From: Streptomyces sp. SCSIO 30461
GTDB taxonomy: Bacteria; Actinomycetota; Actinomycetes; Streptomycetales; Streptomycetaceae
Assembly: GCF_037023745.1 (NCBI RefSeq)
Contig: NZ_CP146101.1
Span: 2,968,001 to 3,032,000, forward strand
Direction: 5' to 3'
DNA length: 64,000 nt
Part shown: positions 57,151 through 64,000 of the stretch, in pieces
Position numbering within the stretch: position 1 is the first letter of the stretch
Layout of the letters: every line of letters starts with the position of its first letter
Notes under the pieces: model-generated
Database searches by the model: none
Told to the model about the DNA's origin: nothing
Seen by the model: the letters and a program-made list of their open reading frames with translations, nothing else
Made by a program: the position numbers and the translations under genes

Positions 57151-57310
57151 CTGAGGCCTTTCGTTCGGGTCAGATCGGGCTTGTGTGTCCTGGCACCGCT
57201 CCCCCTGGCTCCGCCGGGGAGACCCCATGCCTCGGTCCCGGGGGCCGGGGGAGGCCCCATGCACCAGACCCCGCTCCCCTTCCGGCCTGATCCGAACGAA
57301 AGGCCCTGAG
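57151..57310. repeat. long inverted repeat in front of cydA
   Basis: The arm CTGAGGCCTTTCGTTCGG (57151-57168, continuing GTCAG) is complementary to CCGAACGAAAGGCCCTGAG (57292-57310) apart from one bulge. The 120-nt interior has its own G/C-rich hairpins, including CTCCCC/GGGGAG, and two copies of GGCCCCATGC/GACCCCATGC. The right arm overlaps the GAGG ribosome binding site of cydA. Confidence 0.7.
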
Positions 57311-57316
57311 GCACAT

Positions 57317-58837
57317 ATGCATCACGCGGTCCACCTGCTGGCGGACGCCCGGCTGCTGGCCGACGCGCCCGCGCAACTGCTCCCCGCCAGGGAGCTGATG
57401 GCGTTCACCCTGGCCTCCCACATCATCCTGGTGCCGATGGGGGTCGCGTTTCCCCTGATCACACTGATCATGCACTACCGGGGGCTGCGCACCGGCGACG
57501 CCGTCGCGCTGCTGCTCGCCCGTCGCTGGTCGGCCGTGATGGCCATCCAGTTCGCCGTCGGCGTGGTCACCGGGACCGTGCTGTCCTTCGAGTTCGGGCT
57601 GCTCTGGCCCGGGCTGATGGGCCGTTGGGGCGATGTCTTCGGCATCGGATTCGGCGTGGAGGCCTGGGCGTTCTTCCTCGAAGCAGTCCTCATCGCCATC
57701 TACCTGTACGGCTGGCGGCGGCTGCCCGCCCGCACCCACTTCCTGCTCGGTCTGCCACTGCCGCTGACCGCACTGCTCGGGGCGTTCGGCATCATCGCGG
57801 CCAACTCATGGATGAACACCCCCCAGGGCTTCACACTCGACGCCGAGGGCAACCCGGTCGACGTCGATGTCTGGGAGGCCATCTTCACCCCCATGTTCGG
57901 GCCCCAGTACTGGCACTTCGTGGTGGCGATGCTTGTCACCGCCGGCTATGTCGTCGCCGGTGTGTACGCCGTCGGCTGGCTACGCGGGCGCAGGGACCGC
58001 TACCACCGCCTGGGCTTCACCGTGCCCTTCACGGTCGCCGCGCTGTTCACCCCCGTGCAGTTCGTGCTCGGCGACGCCATCGCCCGCGCGGTGTTCCAGA
58101 AGCAGCCGGTGAAGTTCGCCGCCATGGAGATCGTCTGGGAGACGGACACCCATGTGCCGGAGTACATTTTCGGTCGGCTGCACCCCGACGGCACGGTCTC
58201 GGGGGGCATCAAGATCCCCCAACTCGACTCCATCCTCGCCGGGTTCAGCCCCGACACCAAGGTCACCGGCCTGTCGTCGGTCCCGGTGTCCGACCGGCCC
58301 AACGCCACCCAGGCCACCATCGTCCACTGGGCGTTCGACCTCATGGTGGTCATCGGTTCGCTGCTTCTCCTGCTGGCCCTCTGGTATGCCTGGATCTGGT
58401 ACCGCAAGCGGCGGCTGCCTGCCTCGCGTTGGTTCTACCGCGGTGCGGCGTGCGCCGGGGTCGCCTCCGTCGTCGCGGTCGAGTGCGGCTGGGTCGCCAC
58501 CGAGGTGGGCCGGCAGCCCTGGATCGTCTACCAGAACATGAGAGTGGCCGAAGCGGTCACCGCGACCAGGTCCACCAACCTCTGGATCATGTTCGGTCTG
58601 GTGATCGTCGTGTACGTCTTCATCTTCGGCTCGTTCCTTGCCCTGCTGCTCGCGATGCGCACTCGCTGGCGCCAGGCGGACGCGGGAGCGACAGGACCGC
58701 CGCTACCGGATCGTGAGCGGCCCGAGGACTTCACCCCCTACGGCCCCCGTCCCGAAGCGCGCTCCCATGAGGCCACGGCAGGACGCGGTGCCGGTCCGGG
58801 CGCCGGCGCCGACTCAGGACGAGGCGGCACCCCATGA
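57317..58837 (+). CDS. cydA: cytochrome bd quinol oxidase subunit I
   Basis: A 506-residue membrane protein with nine-helix CydA topology. Haem ligand region LASHIILVPMGVAFPLITLI, then FEFGLLWPGLMGRWGDVFG IGFGVEAWAFFLEA and NSWMNTPQGF. A short Q-loop is followed by GRQPWIVYQNMRVAEAVT. The C-terminus is Arg/Gly-rich. ATG 57317 (MHHAVHLLADA); the upstream frame is non-coding repeat. Catalyses quinol oxidation with high oxygen affinity. cydB overlaps by 4 bp; no cydCD follow. Confidence 0.93.
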   Translation: MHHAVHLLADARLLADAPAQLLPARELMAFTLASHIILVPMGVAFPLITLIMHYRGLRTGDAVALLLARRWSAVMAIQFAVGVVTGTVLSFEFGLLWPGLMGRWGDVFGIGFGVEAWAFFLEAVLIAIYLYGWRRLPARTHFLLGLPLPLTALLGAFGIIAANSWMNTPQGFTLDAEGNPVDVDVWEAIFTPMFGPQYWHFVVAMLVTAGYVVAGVYAVGWLRGRRDRYHRLGFTVPFTVAALFTPVQFVLGDAIARAVFQKQPVKFAAMEIVWETDTHVPEYIFGRLHPDGTVSGGIKIPQLDSILAGFSPDTKVTGLSSVPVSDRPNATQATIVHWAFDLMVVIGSLLLLLALWYAWIWYRKRRLPASRWFYRGAACAGVASVVAVECGWVATEVGRQPWIVYQNMRVAEAVTATRSTNLWIMFGLVIVVYVFIFGSFLALLLAMRTRWRQADAGATGPPLPDRERPEDFTPYGPRPEARSHEATAGRGAGPGAGADSGRGGTP

Positions 58838-59886
58838 CGATCGCCGACCTCATCGCCGCCGCGCTGCTGCTCGCGGTCGCCGCCTACGCCTGCGCGGGCG
58901 GAACCGACTACGGCGCCGGATTCTGGGACCTGGTCGCCGGGGGAGCGGAGCGTGGCAAACGGCCCCGTTCGCTGATCGACCACGCCATGGCCCCTGTCTG
59001 GGAAGTCAACAACGTTTGGCTGATCTTCATCCTGGTCATCATGTGGACCGGATTCCCGGTGCTGTTCCAGACCGTGTTCTCGGCGATGTGGCTGCCGCTG
59101 GCGCTCGCCGCCGTCGGACTCGTACTGCGCGGCGCAGGATTCGCCCTGCGCAAGCCCGTGCGCCGGCTGTCCCGGCGGCGCCTGTACGGGGCGGTTTTCG
59201 CGATCTCCTCGCTCCTCACCCCGTTCTTCCTCGGCGCGGCCGTCGGCGGCATCGCCTCGGGGCGGGTGGCACCGGGCACCGAGGCATCCGCCGACGCCTG
59301 GTCCAACCCCACCTCCGTGTTCTTCGGGCTGCTCACCATCGCCGCCACCGCTTTCCTGGGCGCGGTGTTCCTGCTTTCGGACGCGAAGCGCTTCGACGAA
59401 CCCGGGCTGATGGGCTACTTCAGACTCAGGGCCTGCGGCAGCCTGGCCGTCGTGGTGCTGCTCGGGGTGGCCGCGTTCGCCGTCACCCGCAATGACGCAC
59501 CGCATGTCTGGCATGGCCTCACCCACGGCGCGGGCCTGGTCTTCGTGGTGCTCGCCGCGGCGTGCGCGGTCGCCACCGCCGTGGAACTGGCGCGGGGCGC
59601 CACCCGCTGGACCCGTCCGGCGGCGGTCGGTGTGGTCGCGTCGGGCGTCATCGCCTGGGGACTCGCCCAGCGCCCCTATCTGATTCCCACCTCACTGACC
59701 GTACGGGATGCGGCCGGTGACCCCACCACCATGGTCTGGCTTGCCTTCGTCACCCTTGTCGCCGTGCTTCTGGTCTGTCCCGCCGTCGTCCTGCTGTACT
59801 GGCTGGACACCCATGGCGAGCTGGAATCGCTCAGCGACAAGGACCTACGGCAGGGCGGAGCCGGGAGCTCCGCCGACGGGGTCTGA
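58834..59886 (+). CDS. cydB: cytochrome bd quinol oxidase subunit II
   Basis: A 350-residue partner of CydA with eight or nine membrane helices. AYACAGGTDYGAGFWDLVAG at the N-terminus and APVWEVNNVWLIFILVIMWT are diagnostic; the end is LLYWLDTHGELESL. ATG 58834 overlaps the cydA stop (ATGA), giving coupled translation. The antiporter gene starts 11 bp after its stop. Confidence 0.93.
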   Translation: MTIADLIAAALLLAVAAYACAGGTDYGAGFWDLVAGGAERGKRPRSLIDHAMAPVWEVNNVWLIFILVIMWTGFPVLFQTVFSAMWLPLALAAVGLVLRGAGFALRKPVRRLSRRRLYGAVFAISSLLTPFFLGAAVGGIASGRVAPGTEASADAWSNPTSVFFGLLTIAATAFLGAVFLLSDAKRFDEPGLMGYFRLRACGSLAVVVLLGVAAFAVTRNDAPHVWHGLTHGAGLVFVVLAAACAVATAVELARGATRWTRPAAVGVVASGVIAWGLAQRPYLIPTSLTVRDAAGDPTTMVWLAFVTLVAVLLVCPAVVLLYWLDTHGELESLSDKDLRQGGAGSSADGV

Positions 59887-59897
59887 CGGGGCACGCG

Positions 59898-61658
59898 GTG
59901 CTGAGCCCCGACGAGTTCCTGCTCGGAATCGCACTGACCGTGGTGCTCGCCGCCGGCTGCCAGATCGTGGCGAAGCGGCTCCGTATCCCGGCGCTCATCC
60001 TGCTGCTCCCGGCCGGGTTCACGGCGGGAGCGCTCACCGACGTCGTCCATCCCGACCGACTGGCCCCGCAGCAATTCCCGTCCATCGTCTCGCTGTCGGT
60101 CGCGGTGATCCTCTACGACGCCGGCCTCGGGCTGGAGATGCGCCATCTGAAGGGCCGCACCCGCTCGGTGGTGATCCGGCTGCTGGTGCTCGGGGTGCTG
60201 ATCACCTGGGCGGCGGTGCTGGCGGTGGGCCCGGCGCTGTTCGGTGTCCCGGCGGCCGTCGCCCTGATGCTCGGCGTCATCCTCGTGGTCTCGGGACCCA
60301 CGGTGGTGGGGCCCCTGCTCGAATACGTCCGGCCATCCGAGCGGGTGCGCCGTGTCCTCGTTTGGGAAGGTACCCTCGTCGACCCGGTCGGAGGCATCCT
60401 CGGGGCGCTGGTGTTCCACTCGATCCTGGTCGGTGGCTTCCGGGTCGGAAGAGGCTTCCATATCGGAGAGTTCTTCCTCAGTACTCTCGTCGGACTGGTC
60501 GGAGGAGCGGTCGGGGCAGCGCTGCTCTGGTTCGCGCTCGGGACCCTGCGACTCGGCGAGACTCTTGGCACACTGGTCCAACTGGCGGTCGTGGTAGGGG
60601 TGTCGGCGGTCTGCGACGTGCTGCGGGACGACACGGGACTGATCGCCGCCATCGTGGCCGGGCTCGCGGTCGCCAACCTCCGCGGGCTCGACATGCCCGC
60701 CCGGCGCCCCTTCTTCGAGACGCTGGTCCAGCTGATCATCGGCCTGCTGTTCATCTCCATCTCGGCGTCCGTCACACCGGCTTCAGTACGGCCGGTGCTG
60801 CTGCCCGCCCTCTGCCTGGTCGCACTGCTGGTACTGGTGGTACGCCCGCTCGTCGCGTTCCTGTCCACCTCACGGGTCGGGCTGGCCGGTGGTGAACGGG
60901 CGTTCATCGGCTGGATGGCACCACGCGGAATCGTCGCCGCCTCAACGGCATCGGCCTTCGCCGGCAGCCTGGACGAGGCGGGACTGCACGGCTCGGATGT
61001 GATCCTCCCCGTCACATTCCTGGTGATCGTCGGCACCGTCCTGGTGTACGCGTTCACCGCGGTGCCCGTGGCCGGCCGACTCGGTGTCTCGCGGTCCGCC
61101 AGAACCCGCCCGCTGCTGGTGGGTGGCGAATCCTGGGCGGTCGCGCTGGGCAGCTGTCTGCGGTCGGCCGGGCTCGACGTACTGATGTGGGCGGGCCCCG
61201 AAGAGCAGCGGGAGCGCATCCGCAGCGCCGGGCTCGCCCTCGCCGCGGGCGAACTGCTGGCCACCGCCACGGCACCAGGATCCCGACTGGAGGGCATCAG
61301 CGCGGTGTTCCTGCTGACCGACGACGACGACTTCAACGCCCTGGTCTCGGTCCTGGTCCAGGACAGCGTGGAGGAGACGGTGCACCGCGTCGGTCCACCG
61401 GACGACAGCACCGGCGCTGTGGCCCCGTATACCGACCGCGACGTCCTCTTCGGACCCCGGCTCATGCGCCGCACCGTCGCCGAACGCTACGAGCGAGGCG
61501 GGCGCTTCGTGCTGGCCGGGCCGGGCGGCGAGGTGCCCGCGGACCACGACCTGCTGTTCGTGGTCCGTGCCAACGGCCGACTGGACCCGGCCACCGCGAC
61601 ACATCCGGTGCGCCCGGGCCCGTTTGACAGGACGGTGCTGCTGAGCCCCGGCCCTTGA
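59898..61658 (+). CDS. CPA1-type cation/proton antiporter with C-terminal RCK-like domain
   Basis: A 586-residue protein from GTG 59898. The first 400 residues form a Na_H_exchanger domain with about 12 helices (LMLGVILVVSGPTVVGPLLE; ERAFIGWMAPRGIVAASTAS). The rest is a soluble TrkA-N-like domain (LLVGGESWAVALGSCLRSAG; ISAVFLLTDDDDFNALVSVL). Monovalent cation for proton exchange is expected; which cation is unknown. In line with cydAB. Confidence 0.88.
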   Translation: MLSPDEFLLGIALTVVLAAGCQIVAKRLRIPALILLLPAGFTAGALTDVVHPDRLAPQQFPSIVSLSVAVILYDAGLGLEMRHLKGRTRSVVIRLLVLGVLITWAAVLAVGPALFGVPAAVALMLGVILVVSGPTVVGPLLEYVRPSERVRRVLVWEGTLVDPVGGILGALVFHSILVGGFRVGRGFHIGEFFLSTLVGLVGGAVGAALLWFALGTLRLGETLGTLVQLAVVVGVSAVCDVLRDDTGLIAAIVAGLAVANLRGLDMPARRPFFETLVQLIIGLLFISISASVTPASVRPVLLPALCLVALLVLVVRPLVAFLSTSRVGLAGGERAFIGWMAPRGIVAASTASAFAGSLDEAGLHGSDVILPVTFLVIVGTVLVYAFTAVPVAGRLGVSRSARTRPLLVGGESWAVALGSCLRSAGLDVLMWAGPEEQRERIRSAGLALAAGELLATATAPGSRLEGISAVFLLTDDDDFNALVSVLVQDSVEETVHRVGPPDDSTGAVAPYTDRDVLFGPRLMRRTVAERYERGGRFVLAGPGGEVPADHDLLFVVRANGRLDPATATHPVRPGPFDRTVLLSPGP

Positions 61659-61695
61659 GGCATCGGCGCCGAGCCTCCGAGCGTCCTGCGGAAGG

Positions 61696-63150
61696 TCAGA
61701 GTCCGGCTTCGGCCACACCCGGCCGGAGCAGTTCGATCAGCGGAGTGACACCGGGCAGGCCGTCGAGGCCGAGTACCGTCTCCTCCAGCGCCGCGGCGCG
61801 CGCCGGGTCGATCACCGGTCGGGTCAGGGCGCGGTACTTGTCGACGATCTCGGCGTTGGTCAGCTGGTTCTCACCGACGCCACGAGGGTGGACCACCTCG
61901 GCCTCGTGGACGGTGCCGTCGTCCAGGGTGATCCTCACCCGGGTGGCGAGTTGTCGGTCCAGCCCCTTGTCGTAGGCGGGGTCGTGATGGGTCCCCGTCC
62001 GCGCCATCAGCCGCCACACATCGTCGCGGGAGGCTCTCTCGGCGGTGAACTGCTCCGGCAGACCGGCCCCGTCGAGCAGCACCACGGCCACTCCATAAGC
62101 GAGGTTCATCTGGGCACCGATCGGCTCCAGAGGGCGGCTCGCCGTCCAGCCGCATTTCTCGTACATGCCCTGAGCGAGGTCGATCCTGATCCCGTTGATC
62201 TCGGACGGGTCGATGCGGTGCTCGTCGCGCAGGCGAAGCGCGGCGTCCATCGCGGCGTGCATACCGCCGCAGGCGGCGTACGGCTTGACTGCGATACGGG
62301 TCGTCTCCCAGACGTCGCCCAGATCAGCGGTGAGGCATGCGGGGTCGGGCGCGGGGTCCTGGCCCTGGCCGAAGGTGGAGAGGAAGCCGCCGTAGTCGCG
62401 TTCGAAGACCCGCTTGATGCCGATGTAGCCCTGCGCGGCCAGGGCGGCGGCGACCAGTCCGTTGCGGGCCGTGAAGCCGTGGTGCATGCGCTTGACCATG
62501 GACTCGAACTGCACCGACATGAGGCCGCCGGCCTGGGTGCAGGCCATTCCGAGTGCGTCCTCGAACGCGGCGGCGTCCAGTTCGTAAAGGCAGCCGACCG
62601 CGGCGGCTGCCGCCGGCCCCCCGAAGACCGTGCCCGAGTGCCAGCCGCGGATCATGATGTCCGATCCGTGCAGGGCCATTCCCACCCGCGGGCCGACCTC
62701 GTAGCCCAGGATCGCCGCGAGCAGGAACCGTGCGCCGGTCAGGTCCGGGTGTCGGGCCGCGGTGGCCAGCAGCGGCGGCAGGATCAGGGCGTTGCTGTGC
62801 AGGGGGCCGAACGGATGGTAGTCGTCGAGTTCGAACCCCTGGATGAAGCCGGAGTTGAGCATCGTCGCCGTCAACGGACCGGCGGTGAGGCCGCCCCAGC
62901 CGATGATCGCGGCGTCACCCGTGCCGTCCAGGGCGGTGAGCGCCTCGACAGCGACTTTCGAAGTCGGCAGCCGCGCACCCACCAGCGCGCAGCCGACCCC
63001 GTCAAGCAGCAGATGCCTGGCCCGCTCCCGCACCGGCTCGGGCACCTCGTCCAGCGTGGTGGTGGCAAGCCATGTCGCCAGCCGTCCGGTCGGGCCGGTG
63101 GGATCACTTGCGGCGGAACCCCGGCCGGGGTGAGGTGTGGTGGCGTGCAT
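61696..63150 (-). CDS. MmgE/PrpD family protein
   Basis: A 484-residue protein of the 2-methylcitrate dehydratase/cis-aconitate decarboxylase family: LLLDGVGCALVGARLPTSKV, GFELDDYHPFGPLHSNALIL, RGWHSGTVFGGPAAAAAVGC and IAVKPYAACGGMHAAMDAAL. Members dehydrate or decarboxylate tricarboxylates; no prpC/prpB neighbours are present, so the substrate is open. ATG 63150. Convergent with the antiporter (37-bp gap). Confidence 0.88.
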   Translation of the reverse strand: MHATTPHPGRGSAASDPTGPTGRLATWLATTTLDEVPEPVRERARHLLLDGVGCALVGARLPTSKVAVEALTALDGTGDAAIIGWGGLTAGPLTATMLNSGFIQGFELDDYHPFGPLHSNALILPPLLATAARHPDLTGARFLLAAILGYEVGPRVGMALHGSDIMIRGWHSGTVFGGPAAAAAVGCLYELDAAAFEDALGMACTQAGGLMSVQFESMVKRMHHGFTARNGLVAAALAAQGYIGIKRVFERDYGGFLSTFGQGQDPAPDPACLTADLGDVWETTRIAVKPYAACGGMHAAMDAALRLRDEHRIDPSEINGIRIDLAQGMYEKCGWTASRPLEPIGAQMNLAYGVAVVLLDGAGLPEQFTAERASRDDVWRLMARTGTHHDPAYDKGLDRQLATRVRITLDDGTVHEAEVVHPRGVGENQLTNAEIVDKYRALTRPVIDPARAAALEETVLGLDGLPGVTPLIELLRPGVAEAGL

Positions 63151-63224
63151 GTCCCATTGTCGGTCCAGGCGCTCGACGGCGGTGGCGCGGCACGCTCGAC
63201 ACGATCACCCGAACGGACGCCGGA

Positions 63225-63262
63225 GGGCGGGGTACGCCGACGGGTTCCGGCGTACCCCGCCC
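63225..63262. terminator. strong stem-loop
   Basis: Perfect 15-bp stem GGGCGGGGTACGCCG/CGGCGTACCCCGCCC with an 8-nt loop, between two divergent genes where no transcript obviously ends. Possibly the terminator of a gene lost by deletion. Confidence 0.7.
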
Positions 63263-63329
63263 TGGGACGAGGCCGGCCGCGGGAGGTACCCCGCGCTGTC
63301 ACGGGGCCTACTTCGGGTCGTGGTCGAAC

Positions 63330-63853
63330 ATGGCCAGCGGCCTGTCGAACAGGATGATGGCCAGGATGCTGGTCTGTCCCTACACCACCGACGAGGGCAG
63401 TCTCACCGCGTCCGAGCTCGTCGAGCGGCTCCGGGTCAGCCCGGCGTCGATCTCCAAGGCGATCGCGTTCCTCGAAAGCCAGAGCCTCGTACGCCGTGAA
63501 CGCGACCAACGTCGCCGCGAGCGCTACATCGTCGACGACGACGTCTGGTACCAGTCGATGCTCGCCAGTGCCCGCGCCAACGCGCGACTCGTGGAGATCG
63601 CGCGCCAGCGCGCCGGCGTACTCGGTGGCGACACCCCCGCCGCGGTCCGTCTGGAGAACGTCGCCCGCTTCCCGGACTTCGTCACCGAGAGCATCACCCG
63701 CGCGACGGAGCAAGCTCGCGAACTCCTCTATGCCAAGCCGGAGCCGGCTCCGGACGTGAGGCGGTCCGACGGGGACGGGGAGCGCTGTGACGGGGTGCTG
63801 ATGCGCTCCCGAATCACCGCTCCGCCCGCCCGTCGGCGGCCACGAGCAGCTCC
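63330..63853 (+). CDS. MarR/GbsR-like regulator, boundaries uncertain
   Basis: From ATG 63330 (MASGLSNRMMARMLVCPYTT) a winged-helix region follows: DEGSLTASELVERLRVSPAS ISKAIAFLESQSLVRRERD, then RERYIVDDDVWYQSMLA, typical of Streptomyces GbsR-type MarR proteins. The frame remains open upstream (AYFGSWSN) and no stop is found downstream before the window end, where it runs antisense to the GH15 gene. The natural stop should lie near 63760-63850; it may be lost to an indel. The end given is where the convergent GH15 gene begins. Confidence 0.6.
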
Positions 63854-64000
63854 TCAGAGGAACGACCCCGCGCCTTTACCCGAGATCGGCACCCCGTCCG
63901 CCTCCCTGCGGTTGAGCTCCTTGTCCAGGGTCAGCGCTGTGTCGATGAACGCCAGATGCGTGAACGCCTGCGGGAAATTGCCGAGTTGCCGACCCGTCAG
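63854..64000 (-). CDS. glycoside hydrolase family 15 protein, C-terminal end only
   Basis: The last 48 codons are present: LTGRQLGNFPQAFTHLAFID, TALTLDKELNRRE, ending GKGAGSFL and TGA (63854-63856). NFPQAFxHLAxIDxA is the conserved tail of GH15 glucoamylase/trehalase-like proteins. The rest lies beyond the right edge. Confidence 0.85.
   Translation of the reverse strand: MTGRQLGNFPQAFTHLAFIDTALTLDKELNRREADGVPISGKGAGSFL

Overview
The window is high-GC actinobacterial DNA. Codon third positions are almost all G or C, GTG starts and 4-bp ATGA/GTGA overlaps are frequent, and the gene families (Gram-positive phospholipase D, DUF6415, SAM-methyltransferase of the DUF574 type, allantoin regulon) point to a Streptomyces or close relative. 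Most of the right-hand 50 kb resembles, from memory, the uric acid/allantoin region of Streptomyces coelicolor. This was not checked by alignment.

Region 1 (1-13.7 kb) is accessory DNA. It holds a queC gene cut by the window edge, a divergent HTH-peptide deformylase fusion, a treble-clef-like protein, a tightly overlapping minus-strand operon (DUF6415, RsbW-like ATPase, small proteins, SAM methyltransferase), an HTH/TPR regulator and a TsaA/TrmO-like protein. A graveyard follows: an asparaginase tail, a DUF6262-like scrap, a frame-broken PPC-domain gene, and a nucleotidyltransferase gene split by a complete IS3-family element with a 3-bp target duplication. The region ends with an excisionase and a tyrosine integrase, abutting corA.

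Region 2 (13.7-25.2 kb) has corA, two acyl-CoA ligases, an acetyltransferase, a YoaK-type membrane protein, a zinc-ribbon/nuclease-like protein, glyoxylate carboligase (gcl) and a secreted phospholipase D.

Region 3 (21-45 kb) is the purine catabolic core. Urate is oxidised by PucL, processed by UraH and UraD to allantoin, opened by allantoinase (AllB) and cleaved by allantoicase (Alc). The glyoxylate is consumed by Gcl, hydroxypyruvate isomerase (Hyi) and tartronate semialdehyde reductase (GlxR), or by malate synthase (AceB). Catalase sits beside them and can remove uricase-derived peroxide; an 8-oxoguanine deaminase feeds in urate. The IclR-type repressor AllR is divergent from allB. Two palindromic operator classes recur in front of these genes. 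Class A is TTCCGnnnnnCGGAA, always as a pair with starts exactly 21 bp apart (gcl, hyi, aceB, allR/allB). Class B is TTCAACnnnnnGTTGAA-like (katA, uraD, aceB, allB). aceB and the allR-allB region carry both.

Region 4 (45.5-64 kb) has an inositol-dehydrogenase-like enzyme, a GntR regulator and a three-gene sugar ABC transporter. Next come two gene fragments (BrkB-like and GAP-like), then a plus-strand stress/redox cluster: DUF6325, SHOCT protein, ClC channel, cyclase-family hydrolase, GMC oxidoreductase, SDR, cytochrome bd (CydAB) and a cation/proton antiporter. A MmgE/PrpD enzyme, a MarR/GbsR-like regulator and the tail of a GH15 enzyme close the window.
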